From NCBI RefSeq assembly GCF_002217945.1, contig NZ_BCMG01000001.1:62001-126000 (forward strand): a stretch of DNA of 64,000 nucleotides. Reading direction: 5' to 3'. Of the stretch, positions 28,677 through 37,618 are shown in pieces. The translations under genes and the position numbers were made by a program. The stretch comes from Secundilactobacillus silagei JCM 19001. GTDB lineage: Bacteria > Bacillota > Bacilli > Lactobacillales > Lactobacillaceae. Below the pieces are notes generated by a model that worked only from the letters and a program-made list of their open reading frames with translations, did no database searches and was not told where the DNA came from. The number at the start of each line of letters is the position of its first letter. Position 1 is the first letter of the stretch.

Positions 28677-30471
28677 ACGACGTGAGACGTTCTGGCGGCT
28701 GTTACGCTTGCTGGTGAGTGATTATAAGGGCTGGCTCAGTATCAGTCTCATAACCATCATTTTAAGCGCTTTATCCGGGGTAGCCGGATCCCTGTTTATT
28801 CAGCGGCTGATCGACCACTACATTATCCCGCTGATGCGGGTGGCGAACCCGCGTTTCGGGCCGCTACTATTGGCAATCGGCGTCATGGCGGTGATCTTCT
28901 ACGTGGGGGTGATTGCCACCGTGATCTATACCCAGATTATGGCAGTGATCGGCCAGCGAATTCAAGAATCAATCAGAGACCAGATGTTTGCCAAAATGCA
29001 GACCTTACCGCTGCGTTACTTTGATCAAAATGACTATGGCAACGTGATGAGCCGTTACACTAACGATGTGGACACGCTGATGCAGTTGATCACGCAAAGT
29101 TTTCCGCAGTTTATCGTAGCGCTGTTTAACGTGACGTTTGCCCTCGTGGCCATGGTGGTTTTAAGTCCGGTACTGACGTTAGTTTCTCTGGCTATTTTTG
29201 CCACCAGTATCATTATCGTACGCTGGCTGACTCATCGCAGTGCGAAGTATTTTCGGGCGCAGCAATCAGCCATTGGGCAACTTAATGCGTTCGTGGAGGA
29301 AATGCTGAACGGCGAACGGGTCATCAAAGTTTTTTCCCACGAAAAACCGGTTCAAGCAGCATTTGAAACTTATAACGATGCGCTACGAAACGATGCCCGG
29401 TACGCGAACGGTTTTGCCACGATGCTGTTCCCAATTATGGGCAACATGGGGAATTTGCTGTACGTCTTAATCGCGATACTGGGTGGCGGGTTAGCCATTA
29501 TGCACCCGAACCTGCTGACGTTGGGGACCATTGCTGCGTTCCTGCAGCTGAGTCGTTCTTTTAGTCAGCCAATTGCCCAGATCTCACAGCAGTTAAACGC
29601 AATCATTCAGGCGATGGCTGGTGCTGGGCGCATCTTCCAGTTATTGGATGAAGCACCTGAAGATGATCAGGGGACGACGACCTTGGTCAAACAGGGTGAC
29701 GATTGGTTCTGGCAGCCGGCCGATAAATCCGCTTCACGGATACCGGTGAAGGGGGAGATCACCTTTGCCCACGTTAACTTCACCTATCCGCAGTCACGCG
29801 CGGGGCTGCACGATCTTAACTTTGAAGCTCAGGCGGGTGAAAAAATTGCCCTGGTCGGTGAAACTGGGGCGGGGAAGACCACCACGACCAATATGCTGAA
29901 TCGATTTTATGACATCAGCAGCGGTCAAATTAGGTACGATGGGGTGGACATTGCCACGATCAAGAAGGCCGATTTGCGACGGGCCATGGCGATTGTCTTA
30001 CAGGACACCCACCTCTTTACTGGCACGATTCGGGACAATATTCGCTATGGTGCTCCCCAGGCAACTGAGTCAGAAGTGATTGCGGCGGCCCAATTAGCCC
30101 GGGCAGACGTTTTCATTAATGAACTGCCGGCTGGGTATGATACGGAGATCACGGGTGATGGTGAAGAATTGTCTTCTGGCCAGCGCCAGATGCTAGCTAT
30201 CGCGCGAGCCGCCATCGTGGACCCGCCTGTGATGATCTTAGATGAAGCCACTTCCAATATTGATACACGAACGGAGCGTTTGGTTCAGGCTGGTATGGAT
30301 AATTTAATGGCTCACCGAACAACGTTTGTGATTGCCCACCGGCTATCGACCGTCTTTAATGCGGATCTGATCTTAGTTATCGATGATGGCCGCATCATTG
30401 AGCGCGGCACCCATGAAGAATTGCTTAAGCAGCACGGAAAATACTATGAACTGTATCAAGGATTAGCCTAA
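28669..30471 (+). CDS. ABC exporter half-transporter with consensus Walker motifs
   Basis: The 600-residue partner has six membrane segments followed by an ATPase domain. Walker A is GETGAGKTT (about residue 397). Walker B ends in MILDEATSNID with the catalytic Glu (about residue 526). Its signature is altered to LSSGQRQ. Paired with the upstream subunit this gives one complete site (this Walker A/B with the partner's SGGQ) and one degenerate site (the partner's Asn with this SSGQ), the known asymmetry of heterodimeric exporters. The ATG at 28669 overlaps the end of the first gene and follows GGCGGGGGTGA. Confidence 0.88.
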   Translation: MSKRRETFWRLLRLLVSDYKGWLSISLITIILSALSGVAGSLFIQRLIDHYIIPLMRVANPRFGPLLLAIGVMAVIFYVGVIATVIYTQIMAVIGQRIQESIRDQMFAKMQTLPLRYFDQNDYGNVMSRYTNDVDTLMQLITQSFPQFIVALFNVTFALVAMVVLSPVLTLVSLAIFATSIIIVRWLTHRSAKYFRAQQSAIGQLNAFVEEMLNGERVIKVFSHEKPVQAAFETYNDALRNDARYANGFATMLFPIMGNMGNLLYVLIAILGGGLAIMHPNLLTLGTIAAFLQLSRSFSQPIAQISQQLNAIIQAMAGAGRIFQLLDEAPEDDQGTTTLVKQGDDWFWQPADKSASRIPVKGEITFAHVNFTYPQSRAGLHDLNFEAQAGEKIALVGETGAGKTTTTNMLNRFYDISSGQIRYDGVDIATIKKADLRRAMAIVLQDTHLFTGTIRDNIRYGAPQATESEVIAAAQLARADVFINELPAGYDTEITGDGEELSSGQRQMLAIARAAIVDPPVMILDEATSNIDTRTERLVQAGMDNLMAHRTTFVIAHRLSTVFNADLILVIDDGRIIERGTHEELLKQHGKYYELYQGLA

Positions 30472-30480
30472 AAAACAGCA

Positions 30481-30532
30481 AAAAAAGCCTCATTTAAGTG
30501 ACCATGCATAGTCGCTTAAATGAGACTTTTTT
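30481..30532. terminator. Bidirectional terminator
   Basis: AAAAAAGCCTCATTTAAG and its near-complement, ending in TTTTTT. It serves the ABC operon and the convergent small gene at 30561-30680. Confidence 0.75.
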
Positions 30533-30560
30533 ACCTGCAATGCTTGCAAGAAGTAACGAA

Positions 30561-30680
30561 TTACTTCTTGTCGCTCTTAAGCCATTGTTGCAAGTTTGAA
30601 ATTTCCTTTTGGCGCTTCGCGTCCTTCTTTTGGTTCACTGGACGGCGGCCTTGTACTCCATGTGGATGTGCTTTTCTCAT
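30561..30680 (-). CDS. Small basic protein, 39 residues
   Basis: This short frame encodes a highly charged protein that starts MRKAHPHGVQGRRPVNQ, continues with a Lys/Arg/Gln-rich helix and ends SDKK. It has GAGGG about 10 bases before the ATG and a terminator just downstream. It occupies a gap otherwise empty of genes. A coding signal of this quality, with a basic Gly-Arg-Arg-Pro core and an amphipathic tail, suggests a nucleic-acid- or ribosome-associated small protein. I do not know the family's function. Confidence 0.65.
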   Translation of the reverse strand: MRKAHPHGVQGRRPVNQKKDAKRQKEISNLQQWLKSDKK

Positions 30681-30865
30681 AATGTCTAACCCTCACTTTA
30701 TAAATCTGGTGTAATCAATCACTCGACCATTTTAACCTATCCACCCACTCAATTGCAAGGGCAGATAATTAAAAGTTTAAAACTAACGGTTAGTTTAAAT
30801 CTGTCGGCACTTTTCATTCAGCAACTTTCGGTATGATATGATGTATGTGATAAGGTGGTAGTGAA

Positions 30866-32002
30866 ATGATAAATCAAGCAAATAAGACGCATTCTTTGTG
30901 GCAACGCTGGTGGCCGTTTTTAGTGGTCATTTTGGGTGCGTTATTAGTTTTTGGTGTGGCACACGATGACAGTCTGTATCAGACACCAATCTTAAAAATT
31001 CAATCCATTAAACAAATTAGCTCAACAAAACAGTCTGATCAGTTTCATAATGAGGACCGTCAAGTAGAACAGGAGCTGCACGGTGTGATCACTAACGGCC
31101 GTAATAAAGGGAAACACCTTAAAATTGAAAATACCTATTTAAAATCGGAGTCAACGACACTGGGGTATCATACCGGCCAGAAAGTCTTTTTGACGGCGCA
31201 TCATCATAACGGTCAGCTTTCGGCAACGATCAGTAACCTTAAACGGGATACGGCACTGGCCTTCACTGTCTGGCTGACGGTGAGCCTGCTGTTAGTTCTC
31301 ATGCGATTTAGCGGGTTAATGGCTCTGACCAGCGTCATTGTTAACGGCATCTTATTCTGGCTAGCCGTGAGCTGGAACGCCGATACGCAGGGTGGCATTG
31401 TACTGATGATCTTCGGTGGGCTGGCAATCGTTTTTGCGGCCCTCACATTAGTGATCGTGATCGGGTTCAACCGGCAAATGCTGATGACGTTGCTGTCGAC
31501 GATTGGCGGGACGGCATTGTCAATCATTGTCGCCTTGATCGTGTTTAGTTTGACCCATGAAAAGGGCGTTTACTATGAATCCATGCAGTACGTGACCCAG
31601 TTGCCACGACCGCTGTTTCTAGCTGAAACGATCTTAGGTTCGTTGGGCGCCGTGATGGATGAGTCAACGGATATTATCGCGTCGCTAACGGCGTTAAAAG
31701 CCGAAAAACCAGATGTTTCTGCAAAACAGATCTTTAAATCCGGCAGGCAGATCGGTGGCGAAATTATGGGCCCGTTAGTCAACGTGCTCTTCTTTATCTT
31801 CGTGGCTGAGACGTTGCCAATGGCGCTGCTTTATTTGAAGAACGCCAATTCATGGAACTATTCCTTTAATATGACCATGTCGTTGGGGGTAGTTCAAAGC
31901 CTCATCAGTGGCATCGGCATCGTACTGACGATTCCGTTAGCCTGCGGAATTACGAGTCTCATGATAGGAGGTGGCCGTAAATGGGGACGATTACAGCATT
32001 AG
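30866..32002 (+). CDS. YibE/F family membrane protein, first subunit
   Basis: The 378-residue protein has one N-terminal membrane segment, an extracytoplasmic domain of about 90 residues, then about seven membrane helices. The MDESTDIIASL loop and the GGEIMGPLVNVLFF segment are landmarks of the YibE/F family, whose role is unknown. The ATG follows AAGGTGGTAG. It overlaps the next gene by 22 bases, and that gene encodes a second, shorter YibE/F protein, so the two probably form one membrane complex. Confidence 0.8.
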   Translation: MINQANKTHSLWQRWWPFLVVILGALLVFGVAHDDSLYQTPILKIQSIKQISSTKQSDQFHNEDRQVEQELHGVITNGRNKGKHLKIENTYLKSESTTLGYHTGQKVFLTAHHHNGQLSATISNLKRDTALAFTVWLTVSLLLVLMRFSGLMALTSVIVNGILFWLAVSWNADTQGGIVLMIFGGLAIVFAALTLVIVIGFNRQMLMTLLSTIGGTALSIIVALIVFSLTHEKGVYYESMQYVTQLPRPLFLAETILGSLGAVMDESTDIIASLTALKAEKPDVSAKQIFKSGRQIGGEIMGPLVNVLFFIFVAETLPMALLYLKNANSWNYSFNMTMSLGVVQSLISGIGIVLTIPLACGITSLMIGGGRKWGRLQH

Positions 32003-32748
32003 GCTTAATTTTACTGATTTGTATGGTCGCTGTGGGTGGTTCTCAGGGACTGCAAGCTTGGATCAGCCTGATCTTTAACTTTGGTGCGCTGTTCTTTGCC
32101 ATGGTACTCATGGCCTTTCATTTGCCGCCGGTGCTGGTCACGTTAGTAACTGGAATCATTGTACTAGCAATGACGATTTTTTTGGGTGGCAAAGATTCTA
32201 CCAGCACCATGGTTGCCTTTTACGCGTCCGTGGCGGTTTTGATCCTGTTGGTCATTATCATTATTCCAGTTGAACACTGGGCCCAGATTCAGGGGTTCGG
32301 CCAAGAAGACAGTGAAGATCTAGAAGGCATGTCCACCATTTTAGGCATCAGTTACTTAGACGTTGCCATTTCGACCGCTATCTTGAGTACGTTAGGGGCG
32401 ATTGCTGAAGCCGCCATTGCGATTGCGGCCGGGTTAGCCGAAATCTTGGAACAGCACCCTAAGATCACGCTTAAAAATCTGCAGGGAGCCGGCTTCAGAG
32501 TTGGGTCACAGATTATTGGAACCACGTTTAACACGTTGTTCTTTGGCTTTTTTGGTGGGTTTTTGGCGCTGTTCATTTGGTTTGCCGGGGTCCACTACTC
32601 GATGGGTGAGATCTTAAACGATAAGATCCTTGTTGGAGAAGTGCTGATGGTGCTGTTTTCAATGATGTCAGTCATCGCCACGATTCCACTGACTACTTGG
32701 GCGATGGTCGCTAGTGAACGGCAAGCCCGTAAAAAGTTTGTTAAATAA
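31981..32748 (+). CDS. YibE/F family membrane protein, second subunit
   Basis: The 255-residue protein lacks the extracytoplasmic domain of its upstream partner but shares the membrane core, with LDVAISTAILSTLGAIAEAA and GSQIIGTTFNTLFFGF matching the partner's loop and signature regions. About seven membrane helices are visible. The ATG follows AGGAGGTGG inside the upstream gene. Translational coupling suggests a fixed ratio of the two proteins. Confidence 0.78.
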   Translation: MGTITALGLILLICMVAVGGSQGLQAWISLIFNFGALFFAMVLMAFHLPPVLVTLVTGIIVLAMTIFLGGKDSTSTMVAFYASVAVLILLVIIIIPVEHWAQIQGFGQEDSEDLEGMSTILGISYLDVAISTAILSTLGAIAEAAIAIAAGLAEILEQHPKITLKNLQGAGFRVGSQIIGTTFNTLFFGFFGGFLALFIWFAGVHYSMGEILNDKILVGEVLMVLFSMMSVIATIPLTTWAMVASERQARKKFVK

Positions 32749-32759
32749 AAAAATAGGAT

Positions 32760-32799
32760 AAGGGAGTCAAAATGCGACGGTATTTTGATTCCCTTTTTT
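32760..32799 (+). terminator. Terminator of the YibE/F pair
   Basis: AAGGGAGTCAAAAT and ATTTTGATTCCCTT are near-perfect arms, followed by TTTT. Confidence 0.8.
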
Positions 32800-32818
32800 G
32801 ATACATTAAAGCGTCGCG

Positions 32819-32852
32819 CAAAAAACGCAGCCATCAGGAGATGACTGCGTTT
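32819..32852 (-). terminator. Terminator of the LPxTG gene
   Basis: AAACGCAGCCAT and ATGACTGCGTTT form the arms, with a T-run on the minus strand. Confidence 0.7.
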
Positions 32853-32927
32853 AGTAAAACTACAATTCTGGAGGGTGGCAATAGCAAAATTGCTACGTCA
32901 ATCCTGGCTTGATATCTAGACTATCGA

Positions 32928-34862
32928 TTATTTGTCGTCGGTTTCTTTTCTTCTGAGACCAAACAGACCCAATAGGCTCAGCATGATCAAGCCAAGCACC
33001 CCTGCAGTTTGAGTTTGATGCGATTGTTCGTTAGTTTGTGGTAGTTGACCGCTAGTAGTTTGACGCGTTTCATTTGAATTCGTTGCCGTTTCATTAGGCA
33101 TTGCCTGACCGGCAGCTGATTGACCAGCAGTTGTGACTGCACTGGATAAGTTTGTCGTCGGTTGCTGACCAATTGCGGATGAAGAATTGGTAGCAGAAGT
33201 ATTCGGGTTGGCTACTACGGTGCCGTGATCAGTTGATTGACTGGTGTTCGAGTCTGCTGACTTAGTCCCATTTACACTTGGGGTCGTGGCTGTTTTGCTG
33301 CTTGACCCTGATGGGGTTGTTGGCGTGGTTACCGCAGTACCTGGTTGAGTGGTTGTATCAGTAGGTGAGATAACGTTTCTATCTTGAGAGTTGTTATCTA
33401 GATTGCCTGAGTTACCAGTATCACTAGGATTGCCAGTTTGCCCATTATTATTACCAGGGTTTGGTACGTTCGAAGTGTTTGAAGTATAGGTGACATAACC
33501 GGCATCGCCAGAGGTTGCCTTAGGATCATTGACGGTGATTGAGCCATCTGGGTTAACGGTTGCGAGAACTGCTGATTTATCAGCCGTATAGCCATCGATC
33601 ACTGGCACTGGAACAGTAAAGATATCGCCAACCCTGCCACTTACATTAGAAACCGTTTGATTTCCCTGGTTGCTTGGAATCGTGACATCAGCAGTGGTTT
33701 GATTGCCAATGTAGATGATTGAGATATCTGAGGGATTCTCAGGCTTAGTCCCCATAATCATGGGGTCAGCTGCAGGAACTTCTGTAGTATCTGTTGTATA
33801 GCCACTGATAGTTGGAACGTCAAGGCTTGGATACCAGCTTATTGGGGTGTAGACGACAAACGAATTGTCCTTAAATGGGACTCCAACCCAATATACTGGT
33901 TGAACAACATCAGGGGCAAGTGATTTGCCATTGCTATTTACCAAATGAATGGTTCGAGTTGTAACTAGAGTTGTTGAAAGAGGCAAAGTGACGACCTGAT
34001 TTTTTGTTGCGTCGGCATCAAAGTTAATTGGGGCACCCACCGCAGTCAGTAAGTCTTTAACCGGGCCTACCAAGGCATCGCCCAGAGGGACCAAACTCGT
34101 GATTGCGGTAGTATCGTAATTAATTTTACTGCCAGATTCACCAGTAGTCGTCCAATTTTTATCACCGACTTGGACGATCACTTTTTGAAGGTTATCGGCA
34201 ATGTTATCTGTGTCGCCGGCCTTCAAATCTGGGGTATTAACAGTATCAATAACTTTTCCGGAAACATTGGCTACAGGTTGATTTTCCTTACTATCACTAG
34301 TAACCACAGTCGGTGATTCGTTACGGCTACCTGGATTGCTTAAATCCGTGGAAGCTGCACCTGACTTATCAGGTGCAGGAACAGTAGGATCAACTGTTGG
34401 GGTTGATGTTGCTGGTGCCGGAGTAGCAGGTGATTTCAAAGCAGTTGGTGTATTAACAGCCGCTTGCTTACCCGCGTTAGATGCTGTGTGAGTATCAGCT
34501 GGCTGTGTTTGTGAATCAGGGGTTGTGGCTGCAGCCTGACTTTCAGTAGGGTTATCACTGGATACGCTATTCGTACCAGCAGCCTTATTCATTTGGATTG
34601 ATGTATCAGCATTACCGGTTGCGGCTGGAGTATTGATAACGACTTCAGTGCCTGATGTAGTTGTTGGTGCAGATTGACTAACGTTGGCGGTAGGGTCATT
34701 AGTCGTAGTTTCTGCCGCATTAGCAGTCGTGCTAGTGGCAAATGAAATTCCAGCAAGAGTCGCCAGGGTAATACCCATAGCTACCCATTGTTTACCTCTC
34801 TTATAGAGCTTTACGTGATACTTATTTTCAGTAAATGATGATTGTAGATTATTTTTTGACAT
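32928..34862 (-). CDS. Sortase-anchored surface protein with KxYKxGKxW signal
   Basis: The 644-residue protein has an unusual long signal peptide containing VKLYKRGKQWV, the KxYKxGKxW class linked to glycosylated Ser/Thr-rich adhesins, with cleavage expected after ANAA near residue 50. A Thr/Ser/Ala/Pro-rich stretch (about 50-220) is followed by a folded region (about 220-460) with MucBP-like repeats (RTIHLVNSNGKSL, then PTISGYTTD and PVIDGYTAD). A second Ser/Thr-rich stalk leads to the sorting signal LPQTNEQ, a hydrophobic segment and a charged tail. It is covalently attached to the wall by sortase; adhesion or matrix function is inferred. A WalR-type box lies 35 bases upstream. Confidence 0.88.
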   Translation of the reverse strand: MSKNNLQSSFTENKYHVKLYKRGKQWVAMGITLATLAGISFATSTTANAAETTTNDPTANVSQSAPTTTSGTEVVINTPAATGNADTSIQMNKAAGTNSVSSDNPTESQAAATTPDSQTQPADTHTASNAGKQAAVNTPTALKSPATPAPATSTPTVDPTVPAPDKSGAASTDLSNPGSRNESPTVVTSDSKENQPVANVSGKVIDTVNTPDLKAGDTDNIADNLQKVIVQVGDKNWTTTGESGSKINYDTTAITSLVPLGDALVGPVKDLLTAVGAPINFDADATKNQVVTLPLSTTLVTTRTIHLVNSNGKSLAPDVVQPVYWVGVPFKDNSFVVYTPISWYPSLDVPTISGYTTDTTEVPAADPMIMGTKPENPSDISIIYIGNQTTADVTIPSNQGNQTVSNVSGRVGDIFTVPVPVIDGYTADKSAVLATVNPDGSITVNDPKATSGDAGYVTYTSNTSNVPNPGNNNGQTGNPSDTGNSGNLDNNSQDRNVISPTDTTTQPGTAVTTPTTPSGSSSKTATTPSVNGTKSADSNTSQSTDHGTVVANPNTSATNSSSAIGQQPTTNLSSAVTTAGQSAAGQAMPNETATNSNETRQTTSGQLPQTNEQSHQTQTAGVLGLIMLSLLGLFGLRRKETDDK

Positions 34863-34896
34863 AGTAAATTGCCCACTCCTTTTTATTTAATCCCTC

Positions 34897-34913
34897 GTTA
34901 CAAAAAAGTAACA
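34897..34913 (-). promoter_or_regulatory. WalR box before the LPxTG gene
   Basis: The minus strand reads TGTTACTTTTTTGTAAC, that is TGTTAC, five T, TGTAAC, an exact fit to the WalR consensus TGTWAH-N5-TGTWAH. It is 35 bases before the start codon, within the otherwise gene-free stretch 34863-35223. Confidence 0.55.
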
Positions 34914-35128
34914 GTATTCTACCCTCCGACATTAAGATAACATAAATTAATAATGAAGTGGCTAAATATGCTTAAAACAATAATCTGTAATAATCACTTG
35001 CTTATCAGTATTCGTGGACATGTTTTGAATGTAATCAGTAAATACAAAAATTAAGTTTCTAAGAATCATTTTATATAAATGTGTCTTTCAGATAATCAAT
35101 ATCCGTACTTTGACCCATAAATGATCAA

Positions 35129-35162
35129 TCAAAAAAGCAGCTCCCTTCATCAAAGAGAACTG
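35129..35162 (-). terminator. Terminator of the amidase gene
   Basis: On the minus strand GCAGTTCTC pairs with GGGAGCTGC (with wobbles), followed by TTTTTT. It lies in the gap 34863-35223, which otherwise holds only AT-rich promoter sequence. Confidence 0.6.
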
Positions 35163-35223
35163 CCATTGCATGCAGACATCGTTTATTACGTTTTGTCATG
35201 CACCTTTGAGTTAAATTTTAAGA

Positions 35224-36213
35224 TTAGTCAACGTCAACTGCATTAGCGTATGCCCAGTACTGCTTAGCATTCTTAGCAGTGCTGAAGGTGAACCGGTACC
35301 AAGTTGTACCAGCCTTATCCTTAACACCCTTGTTGTTGATGTAGACGGTTTTACCAGCGGTAGCCTTAACGGATGACCAACTGTATTTTGACGTGTTGGC
35401 GTAGGCGTTTTTAACGTGGTTATAGAGTCTGTAATTAGTGTATTGGCTGGAAAGCTTACCAGTTGCAGTGGTCTTAGTGTAGGTAACTTTGTCCAGTTCC
35501 GTAGCGGTTGCTGAACTGCTTGGTTTTGAAGCCGAGCCATTAAAATTATCGTAGTAGTAAGAGTGGACTAATTGATAGAAGTCACTCATCTTGTAACTTT
35601 GACCAAAGTACCGCTTACCAGTGGTTGCGTAGTAACCAACGGGATCGGTATGGTCTGAACCACCTAGGTGCTTAGCAACGGAACCGTGAGACCAAACAGT
35701 ACCCTTACCATCATAAGCGGCATCGTTTGGTTTCAAGCCGTATTGGTGAAGCAGGTAGGCGGTGTACCAAGCGGCGTTAGAGATTTCGTGGGCAAAGGCA
35801 CTCTTGCTGTGAACCTCGACTTGTTCGAATTGAACGAAGCGTGAGTTACCAGGGAAACCAACACCCCAAGCTAAATACTTGGTATTAGCAATGTTGATGA
35901 TGTGTGAGGCATCAACGAATGAATGGACGAAAGCACTGCGGTAATGAGACTTCATATAAGCGATTTCGTTATAGATCGTTGAATTCGGGTTGGCAGTTTC
36001 GTGCACAACGACACCCTCTGGTTTACCAACACCATGACGGTAAGCATTTTTAGGAAAGCCACCCCAAAGTGCACTGGTAACTTTAGCGGGTTTGATATTT
36101 TGACTGGAAATATAATTATTTACAGCTGAACTGGCATGAGCAGTGGTGGTACTAGCGGTTCCCACTGTGAATAATGTCAGCAAGCCGGTAAGAAGTAAGG
36201 AAAATTTTTTCAC
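35224..36213 (-). CDS. Secreted N-acetylmuramoyl-L-alanine amidase (Amidase_2) with wall-binding tail
   Basis: The 329-residue protein has a signal peptide (KKFSLLLTG core, cleavage near AHASS). The Amidase_2 domain runs from about residue 55 to 205, with the first zinc His in VVHETANP, VHSFVDA, the FVQFEQVEVH stretch and the late His-Thr-Asp-Pro (DHTDPVGYY). The C-terminal 85 residues form a GW/SH3-like module (YRLYNHVKNA, KTVYINNKGV). It cleaves the amide link between muramic acid and the stem peptide in the wall. The GTG at 36213 follows AGAGAG by 9 bases; ATG at 36222 abuts the ribosome site. Confidence 0.87.
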   Translation of the reverse strand: MKKFSLLLTGLLTLFTVGTASTTTAHASSAVNNYISSQNIKPAKVTSALWGGFPKNAYRHGVGKPEGVVVHETANPNSTIYNEIAYMKSHYRSAFVHSFVDASHIINIANTKYLAWGVGFPGNSRFVQFEQVEVHSKSAFAHEISNAAWYTAYLLHQYGLKPNDAAYDGKGTVWSHGSVAKHLGGSDHTDPVGYYATTGKRYFGQSYKMSDFYQLVHSYYYDNFNGSASKPSSSATATELDKVTYTKTTATGKLSSQYTNYRLYNHVKNAYANTSKYSWSSVKATAGKTVYINNKGVKDKAGTTWYRFTFSTAKNAKQYWAYANAVDVD

Positions 36214-36272
36214 ACTAATCATCTCTCTATAAACAAATTTTTTAATGAACGGTCGATTCATTCTCTGCGACT

Positions 36273-36301
36273 ATACTACCGATAATAAAGACCCTTGACA
36301 A
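36273..36301 (-). promoter_or_regulatory. Promoter of the amidase gene
   Basis: On the minus strand TTGTCA (36296-36301) and TAGTAT (36273-36278) are separated by 17 bp, 60 bases before the start codon. Confidence 0.6.
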
Positions 36302-36381
36302 GTAAGTGAAAGCCAAGAAAGCCTAATATTACAGTCATAGACACTGCTTTAGCAGGCTAAAGGGGGCTTGTTTTCATTCAT

Positions 36382-36398
36382 GTTAAAAACAAGTAACA
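36382..36398 (-). promoter_or_regulatory. WalR-like box upstream of the amidase
   Basis: The minus strand reads TGTTAC, TTGTT, TTTAAC, one base off TGTWAH-N5-TGTWAH. It is about 80 bp upstream of the -35 box, rather far for direct activation. Confidence 0.3.
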
Positions 36399-36443
36399 AA
36401 ACTTTCAGTTGGTGGCTGTTTGTTACAAAATAAAGACCACATC

Positions 36444-36483
36444 AAAAAGCCGAGTTAACTTAGACGCAAACTAACTCGGTTCC
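36444..36483 (-). terminator. Terminator of the PerR gene
   Basis: CCGAGTTAACT and its near-complement CTAACTCGG form the arms; the minus strand ends in GGCTTTTT. Confidence 0.65.
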
Positions 36484-36502
36484 AATTTAAGTTAATGGCT
36501 GG

Positions 36503-36967
36503 CTACGAGGCTAACGTGACGCCCTTGGCCTGACATTCAGGACAAATGCCGTATAGCTCGATGTGACACGCGTTAAAAGTATAACCAGATTGCTTTTTAG
36601 CCGTATTTTGGAGCATGCCGTCAATTTGTGGCAGGTTAGGATCATAAATATCGGTGACCTTACCGCAGTTTTCACAAATGGCATGATAGTGGGGCCGACC
36701 AAAGAAATCGTAGCGCACACCACCGTTTTCGTTAGGAATTTCAATGACGATTCCTAGTTCTACAAATAGCTTTAGAGTATTATAAACAGTGGCTAGACTC
36801 AGCGATGACATTTGGGGTGCCAGTTCCTTATAGATTTCCTCAACTGGTGGATGATTTTCATGATTCATTAAGTAGTCTAGAATTAGTTTACGCTGGGGCG
36901 TGATCCGCACGTGTTGTTCACGGAGTTTTTGAAGCGCAGTACTAAGAGTATCGTCAGGTGCTTTCAT
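36503..36967 (-). CDS. perR: Fur-family regulator, PerR type
   Basis: The 154-residue protein has the Fur-family winged helix (RITPQRKLIL, LSLATVYNTLKLF as recognition helix). A structural zinc site is formed by CENC (98, 101) and CPEC (142, 145). Regulatory metal ligands match PerR: His39, Asp87, His93, His95 and Asp106, with Asp rather than Glu at the Asp85-equivalent position that marks peroxide sensors. It probably represses peroxide-defence genes until Fe-catalysed His oxidation, which is relevant because lactate oxidase in this window makes H2O2. The ATG follows AAAGGAG. A generic Fur role is the alternative. Confidence 0.85.
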   Translation of the reverse strand: MKAPDDTLSTALQKLREQHVRITPQRKLILDYLMNHENHPPVEEIYKELAPQMSSLSLATVYNTLKLFVELGIVIEIPNENGGVRYDFFGRPHYHAICENCGKVTDIYDPNLPQIDGMLQNTAKKQSGYTFNACHIELYGICPECQAKGVTLAS

Positions 36968-37047
36968 GATAATAGTCTCCTTTCAGATTAGATTAATTAT
37001 TAGTTATCTTCATTTAAACACTTTTCTTAGAAAAATTCCAGAGAACA

Positions 37048-37437
37048 TCATTTTAAATTGACTAACAGCTGAAAACTTTGAAGTTCGTTTTGGGCAAATT
37101 CAGTCATGTAGGTTTCAATTTCTTCTACTAATGATTGATTATCCTTAGCCACTTGGGTGATGGTGAGCTGGGCCTTTTTAAAATTGGCATTCGCTGGTGC
37201 TAAATTGACGATGGCCAGCAGATCATCCTGCTGCTTATCGCTGACGCCCCAGGTGAGGGCTTGATCGTTCATGATCGTGCTCATTTCGCGGTTGACGTAG
37301 TTCGCTGTTTCAAGCATTGATTCGGTCGGATGACCGGCTTGACGCAGGGCGTTCACGTCCTTAACTTTAAAATTGGTCAGCCAATCTAGCTGGTAATGCG
37401 GTGTTAAGATTGGATGGTAAAGTTCAAATTTGGCCAT
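37048..37437 (-). CDS. Hypothetical protein, possibly degenerate GNAT
   Basis: The 129-residue protein is not firmly recognised. The first half (HYQLDWLTNF, ALTWGVSDKQQDDLLAIVNL) vaguely follows a RimL-type acetyltransferase pattern, but the acetyl-CoA loop (Q/RxxGxG/A) is absent, so it would not bind acetyl-CoA. The second half is helical and acidic. The ATG at 37437 is chosen because GGAAG lies about 8 bases before it; the earlier ATG abuts that site. It stands between perR and the lactonase gene, on its own strand block with perR. Confidence 0.5.
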   Translation of the reverse strand: MAKFELYHPILTPHYQLDWLTNFKVKDVNALRQAGHPTESMLETANYVNREMSTIMNDQALTWGVSDKQQDDLLAIVNLAPANANFKKAQLTITQVAKDNQSLVEEIETYMTEFAQNELQSFQLLVNLK

Positions 37438-37567
37438 GTCCATACTTCCTTTTTGTAAATAGATGCCCTAAAGTGTAACACAAAATAGTGGTGATTCGAA
37501 AGGGTTTAATTCCTCGTAAAATTAATCACAAACATTTAGCGATGATATAAAAGTCGGCCTAGACCTG

Positions 37568-37576
37568 TGCTATAAT
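37568..37576 (+). promoter_or_regulatory. Extended -10 promoter of the lactonase gene
   Basis: TGCTATAAT is a perfect extended -10 element 43 bases before the start. No good -35 box is visible, as expected for this class. Confidence 0.6.
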
Positions 37577-37618
37577 TAACGGGTAGAAATTAACTATAAG
37601 CATAGTGGAGGATTGAAC

